Shown here piece by piece: positions 1 to 5,874 of a stretch of DNA of 6,047 nucleotides. Both the position numbers and the translations under genes were made by a program. Each line of letters begins with the position of its first letter. Position 1 is the stretch's first letter. Origin of the DNA: Gammaproteobacteria bacterium (GTDB lineage Bacteria; Pseudomonadota; Gammaproteobacteria; Steroidobacterales; SZUA-146). The notes under the pieces were generated by a model that was not told where the DNA came from, did no database searches, and saw only the letters and a program-made list of their open reading frames with translations. The stretch is from contig QIGP01000284.1 in assembly GCA_003228965.1 (NCBI GenBank), forward strand, positions 1 through 6,047. The letters run 5' to 3'.

Positions 1-236
1 AACATGAGCAATTTGACAGACTGCGGTGCACGCCGCTTGATGGTTTTTCGCTCACTATGGCGCGGCCATTTGCGCCGATCCCCCTTGAGCCGTAGCTACG
101 GCTATGGCCCGGCGGGCGATCAACACAACTGCCCACACCATAGCGACGATAAAATCCACCAACTCATGAATAGTGCAGGCTAGTAACGTAGTGACTTTGC
201 GTTGCAACAGGGCTTGGCCCTCTGGCTTTTCCAGAA
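1..236. other. Non-coding region downstream of the PII-like gene
   Basis: I find no convincing gene here. An open frame on the minus strand runs through it with one hydrophobic patch, but it begins inside the PII-like gene in another frame and has no ribosome binding site. Several short hairpins are visible: GCGG/CCGC at 23-36 followed after seven bases by T5 (44-48), GGCGC/GCGCC at 59-76, a 16-bp palindrome at 88-103, GGGC/GCCC at 210-220, and TCTGG/CCAGA at 221-235 immediately after the PII-like stop codon. None has a stem followed directly by a T-run in the minus direction, so no classical terminator for the leftward operon can be named. Confidence 0.5.
88..103. repeat. 16-bp perfect palindrome
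   Basis: AGCCGTAGCTACGGCT reads identically on both strands. It lies about 130 bases past the stop codon of the PII-like gene. It could form a hairpin, but a palindrome without a loop favours a dimeric protein site or chance. No T-run follows on either strand, so it is not a typical terminator. Confidence 0.4.
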
Positions 237-1463
237 CTAAGCCTCTCGGGCGACATCTCGTGACGGTGAAGTAAGCAAAGAACCGTGTGGAGCACGATAG
301 TTCTTTGATCCTGCCACGTAGCGAGCAACCATCGGTATCGAGTTCGTGTAGACACATACGTCGTAGATTCCCCGGTCTTCGGCCGTGTGCTGAATTGCAC
401 CGCGTACGTGGTTCGCGTCTGCAGGACTGAGAATGCAGCGATATAGCGCGTATTCTTCGTTTACGCGAGCCCCTGCAATCTGGCAGCCTTCTTCCGCTGC
501 AGAAAAGAAAGTCTGGAAAACTGTGAGTCCCGGCACGCCAGCGTCTAGAACCAAATCCGAAAATGCATCGGCCTCACTATGTCGCACGATAGCCGACAGA
601 CGTACTTGATTGCGAAGAGCAACGTCATCAGAAACAGACTCAGATCCACGTCCCGATTCAGGGTCGTGTGATACCTCGCCCAGCGCGTTATCGCGCCAAT
701 GAGAATGACCGGATAAATGATCAATGGCGCGAATGACTTGTTGCATGTTGGCGTTGTAAGAATGTATCGAAATACGGCTTGGTAAATTGATCATGCCATG
801 GTCAATCGGCAGGCGATACATGAGACCGTGTCCTGGCCGGTGGAACTCTCCGGCTGTTGCCATAGCGTTAAATACGCCTTCGACATGTCGGCGATCGGCG
901 AGCACAATTAAAACTTCCTGATTGTGCTCCTTGGTTATACGTAGCCAGCCCAATTGATCTCGAAGTCCGCGACCTTCGCAATAATGCACGATGGGCCCGT
1001 GCGCCCCAGCGTTGATGGCTGCACGGCAGACACGATCACTACGACTTTGGCTCACTATGCAATAGATAATGCCCAGTTCCTGTTCTACCTCAAATGATGC
1101 TTGAGTATTGGCGTCTGGGGCCGGGTCGGGCCAGTGATGGTACTGCGAACCAAAATAGACGTTGTCACAAGGCATGCTAAACACCGCACCGGTCGCCTGC
1201 TGGTGAAGACGTCCCTGAGTCACGACGGCGTGTATAACGCGGGAAACATCCCGATCGGGCACGAGCATCTGCAGCATGGTTTTAGCCGGACTAATCGGCG
1301 GCACCCATCGTTGCCACCAACGATCCTGCAACAATGTGCCGCGGCCACGCCACATCAACGCGCTCGCACCGGATTGTGCCTTAATGTAGTCAATAACCGC
1401 GCCGGAACGGGTGGTTGGTAACACCGCCGTAACGGTTGAGTAAGTCGGTTTCGGTGAGGGCAT
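237..1463 (-). CDS. Triple PII-like domain protein, putative regulator of the DUF1538 membrane protein
   Basis: This 408-residue protein appears to hold three tandem PII-like (ferredoxin-fold) domains. Domain 1 is about residues 10-105 (RGRG near 39-42, GAVFSMP near 92-98). Domain 2, about 129-222, is the clearest: EGRGLRD at 163-169, then a strand EVLIVLAD (183-190), and a closing strand GHGLMYRLP (211-219). Domain 3, about 285-382, is the most divergent and has lost the GRG motif, but keeps the order strand-helix-strand, strand (YALYRCILS) and C-terminal strand. A hydrophilic, Ser/Asp-rich linker (about 252-284) separates domains 2 and 3. Classical PII proteins are single domains of about 110 residues that form homotrimers and control transporters or enzymes according to nucleotides and metabolites. 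Three domains in one chain suggest a single-chain pseudo-trimer. It is the second gene of an operon: its ATG shares one base with the stop of the membrane-protein gene, so the two are probably translationally coupled. No signal peptide is visible; it is expected in the cytosol. The ligand is unknown. Confidence 0.8.
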   Translation of the reverse strand: MPSPKPTYSTVTAVLPTTRSGAVIDYIKAQSGASALMWRGRGTLLQDRWWQRWVPPISPAKTMLQMLVPDRDVSRVIHAVVTQGRLHQQATGAVFSMPCDNVYFGSQYHHWPDPAPDANTQASFEVEQELGIIYCIVSQSRSDRVCRAAINAGAHGPIVHYCEGRGLRDQLGWLRITKEHNQEVLIVLADRRHVEGVFNAMATAGEFHRPGHGLMYRLPIDHGMINLPSRISIHSYNANMQQVIRAIDHLSGHSHWRDNALGEVSHDPESGRGSESVSDDVALRNQVRLSAIVRHSEADAFSDLVLDAGVPGLTVFQTFFSAAEEGCQIAGARVNEEYALYRCILSPADANHVRGAIQHTAEDRGIYDVCVYTNSIPMVARYVAGSKNYRAPHGSLLTSPSRDVAREA

Positions 1464-1477
1464 TATGAAGGAACCTC
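1461..1477 (-). promoter_or_regulatory. TAATG stop/start overlap and ribosome binding site of the PII-like gene
   Basis: On the minus strand the membrane-protein stop TAA (1465-1463) shares its last A with the ATG of the PII-like gene (1463-1461). A GAGG lies at 1477-1474, ten bases before the ATG and inside the upstream gene. This arrangement favours coupled translation and fixes the start of the PII-like protein. Confidence 0.7.
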
Positions 1478-3382
1478 TATATTTTCAGCAACTACAACGG
1501 TGTCGCTCCGCGCTGCGCTTGCTAGTCGCAACTGGCGCTGTGTGTAAAGACCCACTGTCAATACTGTGAGAATAGGACCCACTGACGCTAACGCGAGAAT
1601 GCCAAAACCATCCGACACGCCGGGTACATTGGCACCAACGCCAAGCCCCATGGCAAGAACAAGCGGTACGGTAATTGGTCCGGTCGTCACTCCGGCGCTA
1701 TCCCAACTAAAATTAACGAAGTGGTGTGGTGAGATCCATGTGAGTACGATCACTGCAACGTAGCCCGGTACGAGCATTGAAACAAGAGGTATGCCATAAG
1801 CCATTTTTACCACGCCGGCCGCAATGCCAAGTCCAACACCGACCGCAACAGTTTGCATTAGCAGCTTCTTGCGAAACGCCCCTACCGTGATCCGTTGTAC
1901 CGTGTCGCCGAGTGCGTGGAGCGCTGGTTCGGCCAGAGTCGCACCGTAACCGAGGAAAAAAGCGAAGCCAATGGCGATGAGTTTTCCGAAATGCTCGGCG
2001 AACATAGCCTGTTCCACGTAGTCACCACCCCAAGGCACAATGTTGGCAAAGGTTAACGGCACGTTACTACCAAGCTGGCCGCCCAGGGGCGTCAATCCCA
2101 ACCCAATTCCTAAACCAAATATCGCCATACCGCCCAAGGCAAACGTAACGCCGATGCCGACATCGGAATCGCGGCAAAGTCGTTGCCGCAGAACAAAACG
2201 CAATACTACATACATAAAAAAGCATAGCGGAATGATCGCGCGAATCGCCTCCAGCATCGCCTTGCGAGACTGGGCGCCAAAGGCAAGTGTGTCGTCCCAC
2301 GATTTATCGCTAACGAGATCGATCCGACGCTTGGCTTCTTTTCTAATTATTACCTGTGGAGTGGTGAGTACAACGTCACCGTCCACTAACTGTGGCTCGC
2401 CCCCTTTGAACTGCACGTCATAGCCGGCGGGTAAAATACGGGATTCCAGGTACTTGCGATATTCGTCATCAGAAATCGGTGGGTGATCTCGCGGTGGTAC
2501 CGATGCCGACTGATTGGCCTCGACGGCGGCGGAAATTTGCTCACCGGCGTAATTGGCCGCTCCGTAATAGTCGTCTTTGTTGTAGTGCACGAGTGCAAGT
2601 AGCAAGACCGCTAGCACGGGAAACAACGACGCCAGTGTCACGATGCCAAATCCGGTGTGCCCTCCGCCGCCACTACCGCTGCTGACCACACGACACACGC
2701 CAATACCAAGTGCAAGAACCAAGGGCACTGTTACGGGCCCGGTTGTCACAGCGCCACAGTCCCATGCAAGTCCCAGTACGTCAGACAGCACGGGTATTTG
2801 GTTAAAGGCAAGGGACATGCCCAGCAACACGGTTACGGTTGGTATTGCCAAATACTTTAACGGCCAGCCATAAAAAAATCGTAGAACGCCGAGCATCACG
2901 GCAAGGCCAACACCCACGCCTACGCTTGCTACTAACTGACCGGAAAAATCGTTCAGAAGTGAAAATAATAGCGGGGCGTCGTTGGGAGGTACGCCGCTGC
3001 CCGCTGCTTTAAGAACGGCAATGGCAGGTTCAGCAAAGGTTGCGCCGATGCCTAGTAAAAACGCAAATCCCAAAATCAAAGGCATTCGGCTGTTTTGTGG
3101 AAGCACACTACCGATTACTTCGCCAAGGGGCATAAGTCCAAGCCGCAGGCCTTCCATGAACGCCATTAGTCCTACGGCGACCAGAAAAATGCCCACTGTT
3201 ATCATTGCGGCATAGACAATGGGAAGACGTAAAACGAAGATCTGAAATACGATCAAGTACGCCACAATGAACCAAATTCCCTGAACTTGATTCAGAAAAT
3301 TGCGTTTCACGTAGGGCCATAGAACTCGCGTGGTATCGCGTAAACCCAGGCGAAAACGCGGGTGTGTTATAGATTCGGTCAT
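1463..3382 (-). CDS. DUF1538 family polytopic membrane protein with two repeats
   Basis: This is a 639-residue integral membrane protein made of two homologous halves. In numbering from the ATG, both halves carry a GFAF(L/F)LG.GAT.AEPA motif (105-120 and 472-487) and a WD..(A/G)(V)TTGP(V/I)TVPLVLA motif (207-224 and 560-577). These are hallmarks of DUF1538 (Pfam PF07556) as I remember the family. By eye each half has about seven hydrophobic segments, and a hydrophilic insert (about 265-377, rich in charged residues) separates them. The two TTGP-VTVP segments have the broken-helix look of transporter substrate sites, so a transport role is likely; the substrate is unknown. An in-frame GTG at 3415 would add 11 residues but has no Shine-Dalgarno sequence; the ATG at 3382 has AAGGTG six bases upstream and is preferred. 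It is the first gene of an operon with the PII-like regulator, the usual pattern for PII-controlled transporters. Confidence 0.85.
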   Translation of the reverse strand: MTESITHPRFRLGLRDTTRVLWPYVKRNFLNQVQGIWFIVAYLIVFQIFVLRLPIVYAAMITVGIFLVAVGLMAFMEGLRLGLMPLGEVIGSVLPQNSRMPLILGFAFLLGIGATFAEPAIAVLKAAGSGVPPNDAPLLFSLLNDFSGQLVASVGVGVGLAVMLGVLRFFYGWPLKYLAIPTVTVLLGMSLAFNQIPVLSDVLGLAWDCGAVTTGPVTVPLVLALGIGVCRVVSSGSGGGGHTGFGIVTLASLFPVLAVLLLALVHYNKDDYYGAANYAGEQISAAVEANQSASVPPRDHPPISDDEYRKYLESRILPAGYDVQFKGGEPQLVDGDVVLTTPQVIIRKEAKRRIDLVSDKSWDDTLAFGAQSRKAMLEAIRAIIPLCFFMYVVLRFVLRQRLCRDSDVGIGVTFALGGMAIFGLGIGLGLTPLGGQLGSNVPLTFANIVPWGGDYVEQAMFAEHFGKLIAIGFAFFLGYGATLAEPALHALGDTVQRITVGAFRKKLLMQTVAVGVGLGIAAGVVKMAYGIPLVSMLVPGYVAVIVLTWISPHHFVNFSWDSAGVTTGPITVPLVLAMGLGVGANVPGVSDGFGILALASVGPILTVLTVGLYTQRQLRLASAARSDTVVVAENIEVPS

Positions 3383-3496
3383 TTGGAACACCTTATTGAA
3401 CACTCTGTTCTTCACGCAAAGTAGCGTCAGAATGTCGTAAAGCTTTAACGATATTAGGGTTTAAAGAGCTATCGGAACATAGCGTGTGGAAAAGAC
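3383..3496. other. Leader and probable promoter region of the DUF1538/PII operon
   Basis: These 114 bases lie between the membrane-protein ATG and the MITE. A TAATAT at 3456-3451 on the minus strand could be a -10 box, but nothing resembling a -35 box lies at the right distance, so no promoter is called. A 10-bp palindrome, TAAAGCTTTA (3438-3447), sits just downstream of that box. The MITE insertion begins only about 45 bases upstream of the TAATAT box, so it may have replaced upstream promoter or operator DNA. Confidence 0.3.
3389..3394 (-). promoter_or_regulatory. Ribosome binding site deciding the DUF1538 gene start
   Basis: AAGGTG on the minus strand lies six bases before the ATG at 3382. 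The upstream in-frame GTG at 3415 has no purine-rich box before it, so this site decides for the shorter protein. Confidence 0.65.
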
Positions 3497-3500
3497 TTAG

Positions 3501-3518
3501 GGAACCTCTGATTAATTC
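3501..3518 (+). repeat. Left terminal inverted repeat of the MITE
   Basis: GGAACCTCTGATTAATTC is the exact reverse complement of 3668-3685. It lies directly inside the left TTAG. Confidence 0.92.
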
Positions 3519-3573
3519 TGGGCGAGTGTCGCTGAGATTCGAATTTCTTGAGGGCAAGGCGCCTATTGCAGGG

Positions 3574-3588
3574 AATAGCAGGGCTATT
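3574..3588. repeat. Central hairpin of the MITE
   Basis: AATAGC and GCTATT form a 6-bp stem around an AGG loop. Its middle base, 3581, is the exact midpoint of the element once one copy of the 24-bp duplication is removed (3501 to 3661), so the hairpin is the axis of symmetry of the ancestral element. Confidence 0.75.
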
Positions 3589-3623
3589 TTCTGTGATGGG
3601 CAACGCCGCCATCGAGAAATTCG

Positions 3624-3671
3624 GGCTCAGGGGCGCCGTCCACGAATGGCTCAGGGGCGCCGTCCACGAAT
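3624..3671 (+). repeat. Perfect 24-bp tandem duplication in the MITE right arm
   Basis: Two identical 24-base units lie at 3624-3647 and 3648-3671; each begins GGCTCAGGGGCGCC and ends CACGAAT. The left arm has no counterpart of the second copy, so the duplication breaks the symmetry of the element and is probably a secondary slippage event. Confidence 0.93.
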
Positions 3672-3685
3672 TAATCAGAGGTTCC
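3668..3685 (-). repeat. Right terminal inverted repeat of the MITE
   Basis: This is the exact reverse complement of 3501-3518. It is followed directly by TTAG (3686-3689). Its first four bases overlap the end of the second 24-bp unit. Confidence 0.92.
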
Positions 3686-3689
3686 TTAG

Positions 3690-4061
3690 TGCATTTCATG
3701 GTTGTGGAAGCACTTGTCGACACTTTGTAATAGGAGGGGAAAGTAAAAGGTGTAAGTTCAGGTTTCGGAAAATTAGTCGGATTCCATCCTGGTATTCAGC
3801 CTGATCGGCTAAATACCAAAAGTCCTGCAACAACGGATCAAATAGGTTTGCATTTGGCCGTATCAATAGGGGCGGACCCCGATTTTTGAGACCGAGGGTC
3901 TGGTTCCGGCTGTACTATAGTTTCAGCAGTGTCGCTTTGGCCGTAAATTAAACGGGCAACAACCGTCGACGTGATTTCACTACTAAAGCATTATCGATCC
4001 ACTATCCAATCTGCTATCGTCGTTAGCGCTATTGATTCGCGACAAAGGATGACAGTCCGAC
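3690..4061. other. 372-bp upstream region of the aminotransferase gene
   Basis: I see no gene here. An AGGAGGGG at 3733-3740 looks like a strong Shine-Dalgarno sequence, but only GTG followed at once by TAA lies behind it. Other structures are an 11-bp-arm hairpin with one mismatch (3791-3817), a GGGG-CGGA-CCCC mini-hairpin followed by GATTTTT (3869-3887), and AGACC-GAG-GGTCT (3889-3901). Possible -10 boxes are TACTAT at 3913-3918 (directly preceded by TG) and TATCGT at 4015-4020 (preceded by TGC). Neither has a good -35 partner; the TTGAGA at 3886-3891 is 21 bases from the first. AAAGGA at 4044-4049 is the likely aminotransferase ribosome binding site, 12 bases from the ATG, which is longer than usual. 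Confidence 0.45.
3791..3817. repeat. Hairpin with 11-base arms in the aminotransferase upstream region
   Basis: GGTATT-C-AGCC (3791-3801) pairs with GGCT-A-AATACC (3807-3817) around a TGATC loop, with one C/A mismatch. There is no T-run on either strand, so it is not a typical terminator. It could be an operator or an RNA leader structure if transcription starts upstream. Confidence 0.45.
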
Positions 4062-5252
4062 ATGATCTTGACGACTTTTCCGCCAATGGGCGTGTACGAG
4101 ACACTATTCAAGTTTGCCGATGCAACTAACAAGTACATGGGCGATCCTGGAACACACCCTTGGGCGCAAGGCTATCCGCTTACGTCGCAAATCCCGGGGG
4201 GTCCACCCATGCCTACTTCCGTGACGCTCGGCCCGCTGGATTTAAAGTACCCGAAAGCCACGGGCGAGCAGCCTATGCTCGAAGCCATCGTCAATTATTA
4301 CAACGAGTTTTACGACGCCGGAATTACCACCGATAACGTGGCGGTGTTTGCAGGTGGGCGGCCCGCCATTTTTGCGACTCTGGCGTTTTTACTTGAAGAC
4401 ACTACAGTGGCGCTAGAGGAAACCGAGTACACGCCGTATTACGACGTGCTGAACGTGCTCAACCGCAAAGTCCATTTAATTCAGAGCAACGCTGAAAACC
4501 GGTTTACCCCGGCCCCCGATCAGTACGATATCGATCCGCTTGACGGGACTTCGGCTACATTCCTGGTAAAGAGTAACCCGTGTAACCCCACCGGGGTCAC
4601 GTTGAAGGGCGAAGCTTTGCGAGCGTTGGTGCAGAAATTTAGTGGTGCGAAGCAGGGCGCTTTGATTGACGAAGCTTACGAGTTTTTTGGCGACGGCGAA
4701 CCTGAAAGTGCCATGCGTTACATCGACAACATTGACGACACTAATTTGTTTGTCATCGGCGCCGCGACTAAAGGCTTACAGGCACCAGGCCTTCGCATTG
4801 GTTGGGCCATTGCCTCGAAAGAGCACATTGAAATTTTTCGCAACTACTCTTCGTTCGGCATGGGCGGAGTTTCACGTGCGTCGCAGCTAATGGCCACCGA
4901 AATGCTGGAGCCCACACGTGTTGCCTGGGCGCGTAAATCTATCTGCGAGTTTTACGCTATGCAAAGAGAGCGCTACGGCAAAGGGTTGGCGGAAGCGGGA
5001 CTGGAACTGTTTACCGGCGGTGGTGGTTTCTACCATTGGGGCCGCTTACCGGGAGGGCTGACGGGTGACGAATTCAACGAGCGGTTGTTTAAGCACGAAG
5101 CAGGAATTCTTCCAGGGCGGCTGTGTGATATGGCAAGAGCCGCCGAAGGTCCCAGTCAGCTTGACCCGTTCATTCGCTTTTCGTTTGGCCCGCTCGCAGC
5201 CGAGTCGTTCGATGAGGATATGGATATTCTGTCGAAGGTATTTGCCAACTGA
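4062..5252 (+). CDS. PLP-dependent aminotransferase, class I/II (fold type I)
   Basis: This is a full-length 396-residue enzyme of the aspartate aminotransferase superfamily. The cofactor-site residues are in order: AGGRPA (97-102) in the phosphate-binding loop, NPCNPTG (172-178) with N175, LIDEAY (201-206) with D203 and Y206, and the Schiff-base lysine K237 in GAATKGLQAPGLRIGW (233-248), where R245 should contact the phosphate. IRFSFG (371-376) supplies R372, the usual substrate-carboxylate arginine. It should be a soluble cytosolic enzyme moving an amino group between an amino acid and a 2-oxo acid. The substrate cannot be read from the sequence; the residues before K237 (AAT) differ from the common SxS pattern. 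The ATG at 4062 follows AAAGGA at a long 12-base spacing; M9 at 4086 is a possible alternative start. The convergent regulator gene ends 32 bases beyond its TGA. That gap contains a GGTGCGCACC palindrome (5264-5273) but no T-run. Confidence 0.9.
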   Translation: MILTTFPPMGVYETLFKFADATNKYMGDPGTHPWAQGYPLTSQIPGGPPMPTSVTLGPLDLKYPKATGEQPMLEAIVNYYNEFYDAGITTDNVAVFAGGRPAIFATLAFLLEDTTVALEETEYTPYYDVLNVLNRKVHLIQSNAENRFTPAPDQYDIDPLDGTSATFLVKSNPCNPTGVTLKGEALRALVQKFSGAKQGALIDEAYEFFGDGEPESAMRYIDNIDDTNLFVIGAATKGLQAPGLRIGWAIASKEHIEIFRNYSSFGMGGVSRASQLMATEMLEPTRVAWARKSICEFYAMQRERYGKGLAEAGLELFTGGGGFYHWGRLPGGLTGDEFNERLFKHEAGILPGRLCDMARAAEGPSQLDPFIRFSFGPLAAESFDEDMDILSKVFAN

Positions 5253-5284
5253 AAGAAACGTCGGGTGCGCACCGAAGGCAGCAA

Positions 5285-5746
5285 TTAATTCAGCGGAATA
5301 GCGGTGGTGAACTTCAATTCTTCCATTGAGAAGCTTGAGCTCACGTCGGAGAAATCGACCTGCTCGATGAGTTTTTGATAGGCCGTATCAAATCCCTCAA
5401 TATCTTTTACGATAACCCGTAGCAAGTAGTCGGTGTCGCCACTGAGACGGTATGCCTCGACAATCTCGGGTAGCGAATTAACCGCCGTGCGAAATTTCTC
5501 CAGCCACTGTGCGTTGTGCTGATTGGTTTTTACGGCGACGAATACGGTGATTGGCAAATCCAGTTTGGTGCGGTCAAGTAAGGCAACACGCTTTTGAATG
5601 TAGCCATTTTTCTCCAGCTCACGAATCCGTCGCCAGCACGGGGTGCGCGACAACCCAACCGCTTCTGCAATTGTGGCCACCTGGAGCGTGGCGTCTTGCT
5701 GAAGGAGGTCCAGAATTTGTCGATCTTTCGAATCAATAGTATTCAT
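5285..5746 (-). CDS. AsnC/Lrp family transcriptional regulator, DecR-like
   Basis: This is a complete 153-residue regulator, the normal length for the family. The N-terminal winged helix-turn-helix spans about residues 4-55, with IAEAVGLSRTPCWRRIRELE (26-45) covering the turn and recognition helix. A RAM ligand-binding domain follows (about 66-140), with the effector-loop signature SGDTDYLLRV (102-111). Its C-terminus SSSFSMEELKFTTAIPL is typical. Shared features TPCW, VALLD and SSF.ME..K.TT recall E. coli DecR (YbaO), the cysteine-responsive activator, as I remember that sequence; this is suggestive only. Such proteins form dimers and octamers and usually regulate themselves and a divergent or neighbouring gene. 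It is convergent with the aminotransferase and divergent from the partial gene at 5875, which is the more likely target. It has no Shine-Dalgarno sequence, and the promoter position suggests a leaderless mRNA. Confidence 0.92.
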   Translation of the reverse strand: MNTIDSKDRQILDLLQQDATLQVATIAEAVGLSRTPCWRRIRELEKNGYIQKRVALLDRTKLDLPITVFVAVKTNQHNAQWLEKFRTAVNSLPEIVEAYRLSGDTDYLLRVIVKDIEGFDTAYQKLIEQVDFSDVSSSFSMEELKFTTAIPLN

Positions 5747-5752
5747 AACTAA

Positions 5753-5761
5753 ATTATAGCA
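5753..5761 (-). promoter_or_regulatory. Extended -10 promoter of the AsnC/Lrp gene, predicted leaderless
   Basis: The minus strand reads TGCTATAAT, a perfect consensus -10 with the TGn extension. Six bases (TTAGTT) separate it from the ATG at 5746, so the A of the start codon falls at the expected +1. The -35 region is poor (TAGATT or AGATTT), which fits an extended -10 promoter. Confidence 0.72.
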
Positions 5762-5765
5762 AATA

Positions 5766-5784
5766 ATTAGAATAGAAATCTAAT
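5766..5784. promoter_or_regulatory. Candidate operator, ATTAGA-N7-TCTAAT inverted repeat
   Basis: This is a perfect 6-bp inverted repeat with an A-rich 7-base centre, 20 to 38 bases upstream of the predicted start of the regulator mRNA. It is AT-rich and dyad-symmetric like AsnC/Lrp sites, and it covers the -35 region, so self-repression is the simplest reading. It lies in the divergent spacer and could also act on the gene at 5875. Confidence 0.5.
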
Positions 5785-5823
5785 AAAGATACGAATTGCA
5801 CTAATATTCGCAACACCCGATTT

Positions 5824-5841
5824 AGTTTAAACTGTTACTAT
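5824..5841 (+). promoter_or_regulatory. Palindrome and possible extended -10 for the divergent gene
   Basis: AGTTTAAACT (5824-5833) is a perfect 10-bp palindrome. It runs into TGTTACTAT (5833-5841), which fits an extended -10 (TGn plus TACTAT) about 34 bases before the ATG at 5875. No good -35 box is seen at the usual distance; TTGCAC at 5796-5801 is too far. The palindrome could be a second regulator site. Confidence 0.3.
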
Positions 5842-5874
5842 TTACCCATTATTCGTACACGTACAGGCTCCGCC

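Larger units (their letters stand above)
3497..3689. mobile_element. MITE, IS5-like, with TTAG target duplication
   Basis: A 185-bp element (3501-3685) is bounded by perfect 18-bp terminal inverted repeats (GGAACCTCTGATTAATTC) and flanked by TTAG on both sides (3497-3500 and 3686-3689), a 4-bp target duplication. Inside the ends the arms remain imperfectly complementary (for example CGAATTTCTTGA at 3540-3551 against TCGAGAAATTC at 3612-3622). A small hairpin AATAGC-AGG-GCTATT (3574-3588) lies near the middle. It encodes no transposase; short open frames across it are not credible genes. TTAG fits the YTAR target preference of the IS5 group, and IS5 ends also begin GGAA, so mobilisation by an IS5-type transposase elsewhere in the genome is the likely origin. 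The right arm carries a 24-bp tandem duplication. Transcribed in either direction, the element would fold into one long hairpin. Confidence 0.88.

Noticed and set aside
55..357. A 100-codon minus-strand open frame with a hydrophobic stretch near its C-terminus
   Set aside because: It begins inside the PII-like gene in another frame, has no ribosome binding site, and its hydrophobic part partly reads through the 16-bp palindrome. No recognisable protein.
1470..1478. GGAACCTCT matching the first nine bases of the MITE end
   Set aside because: It lies in the coding end of the DUF1538 gene with no partner repeat or further similarity; best taken as coincidence.
3383..3415. GTG at 3415 as the start of the DUF1538 protein
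   Set aside because: No Shine-Dalgarno sequence precedes it, while the ATG at 3382 has AAGGTG at six bases; the 11 extra residues carry no family feature.
3484..3804. Arg-rich open frames on both strands across the MITE
   Set aside because: They are by-products of the inverted and tandem repeats; composition is not protein-like and no start site is supported.
3869..3887. GGGG-CGGA-CCCC followed by GATTTTT as a rho-independent terminator
   Set aside because: The stem is only four base pairs and no gene on the plus strand ends upstream of it.
5264..5273. GGTGCGCACC palindrome between the convergent genes as a shared terminator
   Set aside because: There is no T-run on either side and a loopless 10-bp palindrome makes only a short hairpin.
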